In this document: one piece after another, positions 24,543-36,044 of the stretch
Numbering within the stretch: position 1 is the first letter of the stretch
Layout: each line of letters opens with the position of its first letter
Assembly (NCBI GenBank): GCA_022497155.1
Contig: MU385717.1
Span: forward strand, 124,001-188,000
Reading direction: 5' to 3'
Origin: Whalleya microplaca
Lineage: Eukaryota; Ascomycota; Sordariomycetes; Xylariales; Xylariaceae
Length of the DNA stretch: 64,000 nt
The notes under the pieces: model-generated
Told to the model about the DNA's origin: nothing
Database searches by the model: none
Seen by the model: the letters and a program-made list of their open reading frames with translations, nothing else
Program-made: the position numbers and the translations under genes

Positions 24543-26339
24543 ATGACGCACATAATTCGCGACTCTTCAGTAGGGCAGTTCATCCGATTCGCTACCAGAA
24601 ACCGGGTCCTACAGTACCCCGAAGAGAAGCCCGGCTTCAAGCTCCCAGAGTCATGGGTACAGGTGCTAGAGTCCGATCCAATGGATTCTCCATCTGATAA
24701 TTCCAACTCCACATCATCAAACCCATCCGTATTCAGTCCCGATGACGAAGAGAGCCAATCTGAAAAGGCAGATATCATAGACCCGGCACCGTACCACGCC
24801 ACTTTAACGCGGACGAAGAGCCGTACAGAGTCCCTCCCCTATACGGAGGAACGGTACCAGATTGATCAACACCACGAGCTCGAGAAGACGAAGTCGATAC
24901 CCATTGTCCCCAAGAAGACTAAGGATGGCGTGATTCTTGTTGATTGGTATTACACAGACGATCCAGATAACCCACAGAACTGGTCTAACGGGCGTCGGGC
25001 TGCGGTCGCCATCATAATCTGCCTCTACACCTTTGTCGTCTACACATCAAGTGCTATCTACACAACATCGGCTGAGGGCGTGATGGCGGAGTTCGGTGTC
25101 AACGCGACACAAGCCTCGCTAGGCCTGGCACTCTTCGTCTTGGGCTATGGCATTGGACCCCTGGCCTTCTCGCCTCTGAGTGAGCTACCTAGTATTGGCC
25201 GGAACCCCGTATACATCGTTACGGTGTTCCTATTTGTCATTGTTTCAATCCCGGCAGCCCTCGTGGAGAACTACGCAGGCTTGATGGTCCTCCGCTTTCT
25301 ACAGGGCCTATTCGGCTCGCCTTGTCTCGCCAATGGCGCTGCGTCACTTGGTGACATATACAGCATGGCGTCGTTCCCCTACGCACTGATTGCTTGGGTA
25401 AGCGCAGCGTATTGCGGACCTGCCCTCGGTCCGCTGCTGTCAGGATTTTCCGTCCCCGTCAAGGGCTGGCGGTGGTCGCTGCTCGAGATCATCTGGGCCG
25501 CGGCGCCGGTGTTCCTAGCGATGTTTGCCGTCCTGCCCGAGACATCAACGCCAACGCTACTCCTCCGCCGCGCGCAGCGTCTGCGCAAGCTCACAGGCAA
25601 CGACCGCTTCATGGCACAATCGGAGATCGACGAGCGCAACCTGGACAAGAAAGCGGTGCTGATCGACGCGCTGATCAAGCCGCTCGAGATCACGCTCAAG
25701 GACCCGGCCATCCTGTTCGTGCAGATCTACACCGCCATCATCTACGGCATCTACTACTCCTTCTTCGAGGTCTTCCCGCTCGTGTACCCGGTCTACTACG
25801 GCATGAACTACGGGCAGCTCGGCCTCGTCTTCCTGTGCATGCTGGTCGCCTGCACGCTCGGCGCCGGCGCGTACATAGCTTACTTGTACCTCTACCTCGA
25901 CCCGCGCATCGCCGCGCGCGGGTTCCCGGCCCCCGAGGCCCGGCTCGTGCCGGCGCTGGGCGCCGCCTTCGGGCCGACGGTGGGATTGTTCCTGTTCGCG
26001 TGGACGGCGCGCCCGGACGTCCACTGGGTCGTGCCCACGCTTGGCATCACGGTCTACGGCGCCGCCGTGTTCGTCGTCATGCAGTGCATCTTCGTCTACG
26101 TCCCGCTCGGGTACCCGCGGTACGCGGCGAGCCTGTTCGCGGGCAATGACTTCTTCCGCTCCGCGCTCGCGTTCGCGAGTATTCTGTTCGCGCGCCCGTT
26201 GTTTGCGAATCTGGGCGTCGCGCGTGGGACGAGTCTGCTTGGGGGGCTGAGCACCATCGGTATCGTGGGGATCTGGGTTTTGTATTTCTATGGGGCAAAG
26301 CTGAGGAGTTTGAGCAAGTTTGCTGTTTCTGCTGAATAG
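24543..26339 (+). CDS. MFS drug:H+ antiporter, DHA1 (12-TM), Mdr1/Flu1-like
   Basis: A single exon of 598 residues. The start MTHIIRDSSVGQFIRFATRN is chosen because the RDS-G-F pattern at the extreme N-terminus, followed by YPEEKPGFKLPESW, is typical of fungal Mdr1/Flu1 (benomyl/fluconazole-type) transporters. The frame itself begins at 24468. Motifs include WYYTDDPDNPQNW before helix 1, the helix-2/3 loop LSELPSIGRNPVYI, FLQGLFGSPCLANG, GPALGPLLSGF (antiporter motif C) and PETSTPTLLLRRAQRLRK. It should export small organic toxins or metabolites across the plasma membrane. The second half is markedly GC-rich, which creates long spurious frames on other strands. No neighbouring biosynthetic genes. 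Confidence 0.92.
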   Translation: MTHIIRDSSVGQFIRFATRNRVLQYPEEKPGFKLPESWVQVLESDPMDSPSDNSNSTSSNPSVFSPDDEESQSEKADIIDPAPYHATLTRTKSRTESLPYTEERYQIDQHHELEKTKSIPIVPKKTKDGVILVDWYYTDDPDNPQNWSNGRRAAVAIIICLYTFVVYTSSAIYTTSAEGVMAEFGVNATQASLGLALFVLGYGIGPLAFSPLSELPSIGRNPVYIVTVFLFVIVSIPAALVENYAGLMVLRFLQGLFGSPCLANGAASLGDIYSMASFPYALIAWVSAAYCGPALGPLLSGFSVPVKGWRWSLLEIIWAAAPVFLAMFAVLPETSTPTLLLRRAQRLRKLTGNDRFMAQSEIDERNLDKKAVLIDALIKPLEITLKDPAILFVQIYTAIIYGIYYSFFEVFPLVYPVYYGMNYGQLGLVFLCMLVACTLGAGAYIAYLYLYLDPRIAARGFPAPEARLVPALGAAFGPTVGLFLFAWTARPDVHWVVPTLGITVYGAAVFVVMQCIFVYVPLGYPRYAASLFAGNDFFRSALAFASILFARPLFANLGVARGTSLLGGLSTIGIVGIWVLYFYGAKLRSLSKFAVSAE

Positions 26340-29300
26340 GCAGGCAGATAGAGTTGGGGAGCGTGGTATTGGTCGGAAAATAAAGGGGTAAGGGGTAAAG
26401 GGGTAAGGGTGGGTAGTAGAAATGGCGATATAGGATACGCTGCAAGGCTATTTCATATGTACGCGTGATGGTATATTGGAGTTCAGGAGAAAACAGAAGG
26501 CACTGGATTTATTGAATGAGCCTTCTTGCATTAGCACTAGCTTTTACTCCCTTATGAGTCATAATATGATAGTATAGTGCTTTCATAAACATATATTATA
26601 TATATACTGCTCTGTTCACTTACAAGTTCCCCTATGTGTGTATAGTGACTCTAGATGTCTAACACTGAGTCCATCACCAATGAGATCTCAGCTGGCCAAC
26701 AAGTTTACATGTAGATGTTCCTCCGCCAGCGAAAGCAGTGACAAACATTTAAACGTTGGTGTAGAAAACGGCTGATTCCAGACACAACATGCCCAGAAAG
26801 TAGTCACAAATTTGTTTATATACATACTTAGATTAAATGTCCAATCAATTGACTGAGCTACGTACCTTTTATAACTACGGGAACCCTTGTCAAAGCTATG
26901 ATGGGTCCTCCTTCACCCTAAGAAGCCACTCAACATTCTTACTAAGCTTAACATCTACAACTGGTTACTTGATTTTTACATACCAATTACATGTGAAAGA
27001 GTCCTCAGAGTAGTTCTCACCTCAACAAAAGCATCACATACCTAAGACTGCTTATGGGGGACTGCACAGTGCCACATCAATTAATTATATTTGTGCTTTG
27101 GTGATTACCTACGTCTCTGACTGCTGCGATATCCCACCTCGGTCTTGTCATTCAATGTTTTGAATAGGACTCCTAACATGATATTGATGAAAAGTCACTT
27201 ATAGGTTCCAATAGAATCTAGATTAGTATATTGGTTCGCTAAGCCTGATGAAAGGATTGGCCATCAATGTCATTGCGGTTGCCAGGGGGACTATTGGATA
27301 CATGAGCCAAATCCATGCTACTTTAATGTCAAGATTGCCTTCCGCTTGTTTCCCGTTGATTTATTATGGCTATAATAGTCTTTGATGCCATCATCGAGTA
27401 TGCCACCGACAATCGGAGCGCCGTGACCCAGGACCGCGGGAATATAGACGGAATATAAGTGGCACTCCTTGACAAGGAGTAGGCTGGAGCAAAATGCACT
27501 TGTACGTGCATATGTATGACCCATCGACATGAGCAAACAATTCACATATAACTTAACGATGGATATAGTATGATAGACGGCAGAATACCATGAATGCCAT
27601 CATACCTTGTATGGTTATTGCCTTCCACTACAAACTAACAAACATTTGCTCGGTAGGTTTCTATTATCTAACTTGAAGACGTACCAGCATCCTATAAGTG
27701 ACGAATCGATGTCTAGCAATACTGCAATGCTAATTTAGCCACATTATTGCTATATGTCTAGGATAGGCAAAGTGAAAAAGAGAGAAAAAGCCATCAACCT
27801 AAGTTCTTCGAGCCTTTTCTAGGTAATTGTAACCAGCTGAGCCTTGTACCTAAGTTTAGTGATACTTTATACCTAATGAGAAAGGTCCATGTGCTACCTA
27901 GGCGTTCGACTTTGAGAAGCACTGCATGACTGCTAGGTACCGTTGCATTCACTCTTCACTCGTACAGCTTCGAGACTTTCATGTATTATATCTAGAGAGT
28001 TTGATATTCTGTGATGATTTTATATCCTGGCAGCCTACCAGTCTACCTGGTTCCCATGGCCGGATCTGTAAGAGCCGGGAATCCGGCACATGGATATTCC
28101 GGCTCTCCAGCACGGATCCATTGGATCTGTACCCAGGTACCTGTGTATGATTGGATATCCACTCATTTAGGGGCTAATAAATTACCTGCTGCAGGCACAG
28201 ACCATCACATTTCCATTAATGGTTTCCCCACAACAACATCCCATCCCACGTCCGTTTCTACCAGTTGAATCAATTCCTCCCCCTTCCAGCCAGCAAGACC
28301 GCCAGCAACACGAGCGCACTTACATAGACATACGTACGAACATACGAGTTCTCTGTATAACTTTGCTCCGCCCGCGACGGCCTAAATCAAGTATTCACGA
28401 TTTTATTTTTATTCTTTTATAGCGTGGTGGAATCATTTAGCCATTGCAGAAACAGAACACCAGCCGCGCGGGTTTCATCGCCGCATCGTCTCCAGCATTG
28501 ATTTATCGACAGATCTTGTTCCTGTTCTGCCATGGTTTGCATCTTGTTCGTAACCCTTTTCGGGTAGCAACCAAAAGTTTGCGTGGAGTCGAGCTAGACC
28601 CAAGTCGTGTCTCCCGGCCATTGGGTTGAAGCTAATAATTATAAGGAGAAAATGAACGCGAATAGTAAATTGATCATAATATTGCCCTGGTGTAAACATC
28701 ATTAGTTGTTTCAGGGACTATAAATGTTGTTACTGATATAAAAAGATCAAAGATCGCAATAACTACTTTCTTTCTTTGTCCCTCTCTCCTATGTACCATG
28801 CAGCCCATGATGAAGTGGCAGAAATGTTGCCGACAAAAAAGAATTGAGCTCGAGCCTCTCAAGCCCTTTACAGTCAGTCAGCTGATTAGATAGGGACCTA
28901 GGTGTACGGAGTACTTTGAAATGATCTTTGAAATGGATTTGCAGGCCAATCAAGAAGCTTGAAGTCATTAATGGCCCCTGTTATTTCCTGTACATGGCTG
29001 GTTAGTCTTTCTACTACCTAGGTACATGTAGCTCCCACTACCTACAGGTACATACATATGTACCTACCTGGAGTGAATGTATGCGTAGGCAAGGTAGGTA
29101 GTGGAAACATAACGCCCCGGCCACGCGCTGGTACCCACGCAGCCACTACCTAGGTACAGAGTGCTAGGTAGCGTGCAGTCAACATCCCTGCCCATCTGGA
29201 CCCGGCCGCCTCCCTTGCAACTCCCTTGCAGGTAGCGTGAGCACCGAAAATATAGTGTCGCGTTACCTCGCAGGTACCTGGCAGCAACCCGGCAGCAACC

Positions 29301-29400
29301 CCAAAGCCCCTTTTGAGCAACATCCAGCCAAGCCAATTCGAATTTGAGGAGAGCAAATTGGAAGATTGACGGGCAGACAGGAGGTCGGGTCGCACACCTC
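26340..29400. other. Gene-free AT-rich block (about 3 kb)
   Basis: Only short frames without family features. Contains TACCTAGGTA palindromes at 29015-29024 and 29147-29156 and several partial versions. No repeat family recognised. Confidence 0.5.
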
Positions 29401-30524
29401 GTTTCCCAAGAGTAAATTCTTCCTCCCATTAGACCAAACCTCCTAATTTGGTACGACTTTGGACTTCGTTCTGTCTACCATCCTTTTTTCCCACAAGTCC
29501 GTCCAGTCCACTACTTGTCTATCTTCTTTTTACTCTTCTCTACTGTTGCAGGAGATAGCCGGTACGCGCAAATTTCTCTTAATTTCATTTCTTTCGCTCG
29601 TTCCATCCGCCATTCGTCCTGCGACGCCCTCGTCACACACACGCGACTTCAACCGTCTTCTGGGTACGTTAACATATCATCGACATCTCCTACTGCTATG
29701 ATTATTACTACAACGCCAGAGGAGAGATGGAGATGCAGACGCCGATGCAGATGCAGATAGAGATAGAGTACCTAGAGAGATGCATCGATGACTAGAGCTT
29801 CCCAATCTCGATGATCATCATCACCTTCTCACCTTCCTCTGCCTGCCTCGGGCGCTCATCCATCTTCTCTTTTGGGGATTCATCGCACACCGGGCAACCT
29901 GAACTTACTGCTGCTGCTGCTACTACCACCACTTCTACTCTCACTCCTACTCCCTGCTGCATCATCAGTTCCCGCCGCCTTTTCCTACCTAGCCTATCTC
30001 TCCTTCAGTCCCATCCGGCGCTTCTTCCTCTCTTCCCCATGAACGCCACGTAACAGGCACGACTAACCTCTATCGCGTCTCCAGACTTGACTTCGCGCCT
30101 TCTTTTTATTTTCGGTATCTTCTAGATCTCGATATCCTTTTACAATACAACATTCAATATGGGTAAGCACTTTCTTCACTTATGCAGCCACCCAGCCCGG
30201 CCGAGGAGCAACAATTGCAAGTGTCGCCAGTCCAATGTCGCCGCTGCTACGGAAAGCAACACCCCGTCCAGCCAGTCTGATACATCTCTCCCTACTTGAC
30301 CGGACCTCCCACTCTCGATCAACTCTTCTCTCCTCTCTCCAACATCACCACTTTCGCTCGCTTAACGGATCCGCCGTCCGCTTTTTTTGGTTGATCTATC
30401 ACTTCTTGGGTCTCGGCACCATTTTTTGGTTCTTTGGAATATTGGCCATCGTTAGGAACCACTGTCCCCTCCCCTTCAAACCAGAGAATAAGCAAAAAAC
30501 AAAACAACAACCACCCTCTATCCA
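29401..30524 (+). promoter_or_regulatory. CDC3 upstream region and presumed long 5' leader
   Basis: Pyrimidine-rich and low-complexity, with GATGCA and CTG/CTA-type runs near 29730-29760 and 29905-29955. An ATG followed at once by a strong donor (ATGG then GTAAGC, 30159-30168) suggests a short upstream exon. Splicing from 30163 to the AG at 30491-30492 would add about 12 residues in frame to the septin. Transcript data would be needed to choose. Confidence 0.4.
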
Positions 30525-32345
30525 ATGCCGGCTTTTCTCAACAACCATGCCAAGTCACGGGCTCGCAGTGTTCAGCTTGATAGTACCGTCATCACGGAAC
30601 GGATTACGACGCCTAAAAGAGAGTCGGCTGCCACCCCTCCAACTCCGGCCGACAGATCAAGCAGCTTGCCGGACCAGGAAAATCAGGCCCCCTCCGTCCG
30701 TCACTATCGCAGCATGCTTGTTGTAGATGCTCCGTCTCTGGGCCCCCACAAGCCAATCACCTACGATGAGCTCTACCTCAGCCAACCGACTCCTGGTACA
30801 CTCCTCTGGACATCATCATGCAATTTGCTTCTCGGCATCATTATGAGGTTCTTGCTGTATGATAACTGTTTATGCTAACTTCGTCTGATTATAGCAGCAA
30901 ACGGTACGATAGCCTCGCCTGCCTCCGCCGATGGCACTTCGACTCCGCCGGCTGCGATTTCTGACATCAAGCCTACAGCCCCAAGCCTCGCCCCTTCTTC
31001 GGGCCCGATCATCAACGATAGCAAAAATATCGTGAGAAGAAAGCTGACTGGCTATGTTGGATTTGCCAACCTGCCAAACCAATGGCACCGTAAAAGTGTC
31101 CGGAAGGGATTTAACTTCAATGTTATGGTTGTTGGTATGTTCCCTAATCTTGCCACCCGTCAGTTGCTTCGAGACTGATGCTCTTCTAGGTGAATCCGGC
31201 TTGGGTAAATCTACTCTCGTCAACACTTTGTTCAACACGTCTTTGTATCCGCCCAAGGACCGCAAGGGACCGAGCCTTGACATAATACCCAAGACTGTCT
31301 CTATCCAATCCATCAGTGCCGACATTGAGGAGGCCGGTGTCCGTCTTCGTTTGACGGTTGTGGATACGCCTGGATTCGGAGACTTTGTGAACAACGACGA
31401 GTCGTGGAGGCCTATTGTTGACAATATTGAGCAGCGATATGATGCCTACCTGGATGCTGAGAACAAGGTTAACCGCATGAACATTGTCGATAACCGCATC
31501 CATGCTTGTGTATTCTTCATCCAGCCCACTGGCCACTCCCTCAAGCCTTTGGACATTGAGGTTATGCGTCGTCTTCATACCAAGGTCAACCTCATCCCGG
31601 TTATTGCCAAGTCAGACACTCTTACCGATGAAGAGATTGCTGGCTTTAAGTCGAGAGTATGTATCTTCCTAAAGTCGACTCATTGACCTTACTAACCTTA
31701 CTGTCATAGATCCTTGCGGATATCAAGCACCACGGCATCCAGATCTTCGAGGGCCCTCGGTACGAGCTTGATGATGAGGAGACAATTGCGGAGAATAACG
31801 AGATTATGTCCAAGGTTCCCTTCGCTGTTGTTGGTGCTAACAACGAAATCACCAACGCGGATGGACGCAAGATCCGTGGTCGTCGGTATCCCTGGGGTCT
31901 CATTGAGGTGGACAATGAGGAGCACTGCGATTTCGTGAAGCTGCGACAGATGCTCATCAGGACACACATGGAGGAGCTCAAGGAACACACCAACAACAGC
32001 TTGTACGAGAACTACCGAACGGACAAGCTCACTGCTATGGGTGTTGCTCAGGACCCCAGCGTCTTCAAGGAGGTCAACCCGGCCGTCAAGCAAGAAGAGG
32101 AGCGTACCCTGCACGAACAGAAGCTCGCCAAGATGGAGGCCGAAATGAAGATGGTCTTCCAGCAGAAGGTGGCCGAGAAGGAGAGCAAGTTGAAGCAGAG
32201 CGAAGAGGAGCTTTACGCCCGTCATCGCGAGATGAAGGAGCAACTAGAACGACAACGGTTAGAGCTCGAGGAAAAGAAGGTCAGAGTGGAGAGTGGCCGG
32301 CCGATCGAGAAAGAGGGCAAGCGGAAGGGTTTCTCCCTGCGTTAA
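30525..32345 (+). CDS. CDC3: Septin, Cdc3 (AspB) orthologue
   Basis: Four exons (30525-30795, 30895-31134, 31190-31656, 31710-32345) give 537 residues. A disordered N-terminal region (about 1-140) leads to the polybasic segment and septin core. GTPase motifs: G1 GESGLGKS (171-178), G3 DTPGFGD and G4 AKSD. Septin-unique element residues include RGRRYPWG. The C-terminal coiled coil has the Cdc3-type signature [16 protein letters not shown], then long Glu/Lys/Gln heptads ending FSLR. It assembles into hetero-oligomeric septin rods and rings at septa, hyphal branches and tips. The conserved [18 protein letters not shown] block is the hallmark that separates it from Cdc10, Cdc11 and Cdc12. All splice junctions are canonical and keep frame. 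An alternative upstream start is noted in the leader entry. Confidence 0.95.
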
Positions 32346-34838
32346 ACCGTCAAGGTTTCCTCTCAGTCTATGATCATGCCCGAGCCCTTATGATGCCCAT
32401 CCAGTACCAGCCTGCCGCGTTCCTTCGCTTCTTGTCTTTGTCTATTCAACCTTTCTCTTTTTAATTACTCACCACCTTAATATGTCTCGCCAGAGGATTG
32501 CCCCTCCACCGCAATCGTCAGATGAGAACTTTCTAGCTGTGTATGATGATACCAAGGACGTTCGACCATCATCATTCACACAACAAAGGACGGGCTTCCA
32601 AGAAGTGGGTTTCCAACGTCTGGGGAGTTGTTTTTCCGGGGGATCTTGAACACTTGCATGAGATATAGTTGGTTCAGGGTTTTTGATGAGCTTCATTCCA
32701 CACCCCTCCGACATTCCACATTAGATCGCCTTATATGATCCATCACACTCTTCCGAAAACCCACTTGAAATTTGGCGAAGGAGGGCAGGTATGGCATATG
32801 GCGAATATGGACAAGAGGCATTATCTACCGAGTTTTCCCTTGCTGGTTTCTGAACTACACCCCTGAGAACCAAACAGACCCTAAAGGCAATATGGTCTCT
32901 CATCTTCCTGGGACCTTCGCCCAATCATTCCTTTTCTTCACGGTCATATGTGCTTGTTCGTTCAGCCTGTTACGACAGTATACCCGGAATTGGTGGAAAA
33001 TCAAAGCTAGGCGTGTTCGTGAAGGATTCGGAGAACGTCAGAACAAAAATAACTCCCCCAAACTAGATGACTGTATTTTAGGAGGGGCTTTTTCACTTGT
33101 TAGGATGGTTTTGTTTTTTCACACAGGTTTTCGCTGGCTTGTGTACCATCCGAACGAGGAGGAAAAGGTACCTCAAACACCCACACACACATCTGGCCAC
33201 GAACTTGGCTTGTCTTCAGGTTTCCTTACGTCAAAAATCACTGTGTTTTCCTTGTGTGTCTTCTAGTTTCGATGTGTTCTCAGCTTAGGTCGTCTGAATC
33301 AAAAAGGATGATGTTTTTCTTAACCCCGAGAGACTTGCTTGCTGCTTTGATGACGTTCGGCGAAAAGTGACTGGTGTGTACTTACTGACTGAAGCCCTGC
33401 TTTTACTGAGTTGTCCTTGATCCAAGCAACGTTTACAGAATATCTACATGGACACCATATAGATTAAGGATAATGTAGTGGGTTTGACTAGTCCGATACA
33501 TAATGATCAGTAGTTTAGTCATTATCAATGTTAAAATATAATTTGTATTAGTAGTGAAGGTCTGTTTATTTTCTGACTCTGTAAACTTGTATGCAAGTGA
33601 TTGTTTTCCGAGTGGTTCCTGGAATGGGCAGGTCTTAGTTCTGCGTTCAGCTAGAGACAAAAACTGATTACAGTATCGGCCTGTTCTTGACGGGTTCGGA
33701 TTTAAGACAGGCAAACATGATACGACATATTTTATCACTTCTAGTAGACTAGGTGCTTTATCCTCGCGAGGATGCCATATTTTACCATCCTTAACACCCA
33801 CAAGCAAACTACAATGACAACGTTGCCAAGGACTTGTTATATCAACACGATTATGTACTAGACTAGTCTGATCTTGGCAGCCATCACCATCTAGCAGCTT
33901 CTACGGGCCTCTCTATACTAGGTAGAGTCCTGAACTCCCTGCTCTAGCTATATCGCTCTGGCTCTTGTAACTGCGAGTGTCATTGCCGAGATGGCTATTA
34001 TCACTGTGTTCCTGGCTAACATTATGATGCTACTACTATTACTGACATTATATTGTGATGGGTGCTGTACGAGTTATAGCCTTTGAGACTTGGATACTTT
34101 GAAGTTGTTGTTGGGTGAGTATTGGTAGCTGATGCTGCTGCTACGAGGTGCCAAGGGAGTGTTGCTCTGGGACGATGATACTACTGCCTACCGCGAGGAG
34201 GGGGCGGAGGTGGTAGCAGAGGAGAGGGACGGTGATGAGGGCGGTGGGCTTACGCTGCTTATGTCGCTAGATAGACCGGCAGCATTGCTGCTGCTGTTCA
34301 GAGCTCCCTCAAACTGCTTCCATCATGTCGGCTGTGTAGTGAAGTTAGCGTCAAAGTCTCATGTAGCCTGCAAAGTTGTAGCGATAGATAATTTCCTTAA
34401 CAAGACTAACTGTTGAATTGATAGGTTTAGAGTGTGACTGGATTCAGGGGTAGATAGGGGATATTTGGTCTTGGGATCTACCATCGTTGTCCTTGATAAA
34501 ATAATATCTAATACGTTTATCCATGCAAAGAAGGCATATATAACCAAAGTATGACGTGTGGTTTTAGGTCTCCAGCGACACATGGGATTAATAATGTTGG
34601 TTAATGGACAATAACACAGGTTAGTAAGTGATAAGGAGCCGCAACCAATCTTAGAAGCATATTCACAAAGACACAACTGGGCCACAGCCATGAGAATATG
34701 CTCCGAAGTTCTTTAAATTCAACGCAGTGCATACTTGGGGAAATCCATAACTCAACGCGGATGTCTAACATGTGACATGTGCAGTCATCATGCCTTGGTG
34801 ATATCTCCACTCTGCTTCACACTGGCCTCACCCCTATC
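32346..34838. other. Intergenic (3' of CDC3)
   Basis: Includes the CDC3 3' region. A 164-codon plus frame (32772-33266) and a 124-codon minus frame (33433-33807) lack recognisable domains, and I do not call them. Confidence 0.45.
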
Positions 34839-35489
34839 TCATCCACATCTCTTGAACGCCCACAAGCCAGCGATAGCCACGACGCTGCTTATGACCAGCC
34901 ACATTGGTTCAATGCCGTTATAGTTTGTCTCATTCTGGATATTGACCTTTAGAAATGCCTGTGCGTCCTTGTGAAACTCGTTTTGGCTGTAGTGGATTTG
35001 GTTCTGTTGCTGCTGCTGCTTCGTGGGTACTGCAGAGCGGGCCGTCTCGAGCTCTTGCTCGGGTTCAATGATGATGTTCTTGGTGGTCTCCTCCGTGCCT
35101 TTGCTGTTTGACCTTGGTAAAAATCTCACAAGTTGGAGAGGTCGAGTTTCTGTGTGAAATTCGGTTGACCGAGCTTCTCGGCCTCGATGGCTCTCTGGGA
35201 GTGTGTCCATTGTTAGGGTTGGACAGGATCGTGAAGTTGGGGTGTGAGGAGGCGTCGGTGACGATGTAGGGTCTGTCGAGAACGGATGTGTCGACAACAA
35301 TGATGCCTTGACTGCCTTTGCGGCTTGCCAACGGGCTTTTTTGGACGTCTCGTTATTTACTGCTGGTTCCGGTGGTGTGTAGCGTTTCTTGTAAAGTCTA
35401 GAGACTTGTTGTTTGCCAAAACTGTAAAGGCAAACACCGCCGATACATAGACACTTAATGGGTAGGCTGAATGCGAGGAACCAAGGTCC
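34839..35489 (-). CDS. Hypothetical membrane protein with N- and C-terminal hydrophobic segments (5' end unresolved)
   Basis: An open minus-strand frame runs from 35516 down to the stop at 34839 and has no Met until 35300. Coding character extends upstream of that Met: a hydrophobic segment (GPWFLAFSLPIKCLCIGGVC), then a basic YKKRYTPPEP. An AG at 35490-35491 on minus could be the acceptor of an upstream exon that I could not place. The middle is Ser/Thr/Pro-rich with a polyGln run. The C-terminus is a typical tail-anchor (EPMWLVISSVVAIAGLWAF then KRCG). It is probably anchored in ER or outer mitochondrial membrane (inference). No family recognised. Confidence 0.45.
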   Translation of the reverse strand, partial: GPWFLAFSLPIKCLCIGGVCLYSFGKQQVSRLYKKRYTPPEPAVNNETSKKARWQAAKAVKASLLSTHPFSTDPTSSPTPPHTPTSRSCPTLTMDTLPESHRGREARSTEFHTETRPLQLVRFLPRSNSKGTEETTKNIIIEPEQELETARSAVPTKQQQQQNQIHYSQNEFHKDAQAFLKVNIQNETNYNGIEPMWLVISSVVAIAGLWAFKRCG

Positions 35490-36044
35490 TGCGATTTCCA
35501 GAACTGATTCGCAGTTTTATTTTGCGGACCCTGTCGATTGCATTATGAGCGTGTAGTGCTGGTGGAAGTAGCTAAGTAGTGAGGAATTCCAGACCTTAGT
35601 GCTTCTTCAAACCTGGAGAGGGTTCTAGGCAAGGCCGTAGTGATCTCGAAGTGATCCCAATAATATATTCTGGAATGATTTTTAGGAATTGCCAACATGT
35701 GGTTTATTTGAAATCTGAGACGAGCGATTGTGAACAGCTGGGGCTTCGGGTATTAATTTTCTAGGAACAGGTAAGGCATTGGACGAAAATCAGATAAGAA
35801 TATTTTTTCTTCATATTGTACATCTATAGAAATAGACACAAGGGATCTTCGCTGCTCAGCTGACTATGCAATGAACAAACCCCAAGTTGTCACTAACTAC
35901 ATGTGCCACTTCCTAGATGGTAAGCCTGATATTATACAGTTGTTAGGAGCCGTCCCCTAGTCATCGTCACCCTGCTAAAGTCTTAGTATAAGCATCAGTG
36001 ATGGCTTTCCGGGAACCAAACTCGCCTCCCATTCGAACCATGGT
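35490..36044. other. Intergenic between two minus-strand genes
   Basis: May include an unlocated first exon of the hypothetical membrane protein, and the 3' region of the mitochondrial S4 gene. Nothing else seen. Confidence 0.4.

Noticed and set aside
25394..26149. 251-codon frame within the Mdr1-like gene
   Set aside because: Arg/Pro/Ala-rich shadow frame in the GC-rich half of a clear transporter gene.
32772..33266. 164-codon plus frame downstream of CDC3
   Set aside because: No domain, low-complexity composition and position in the septin 3' region; no support as a gene.
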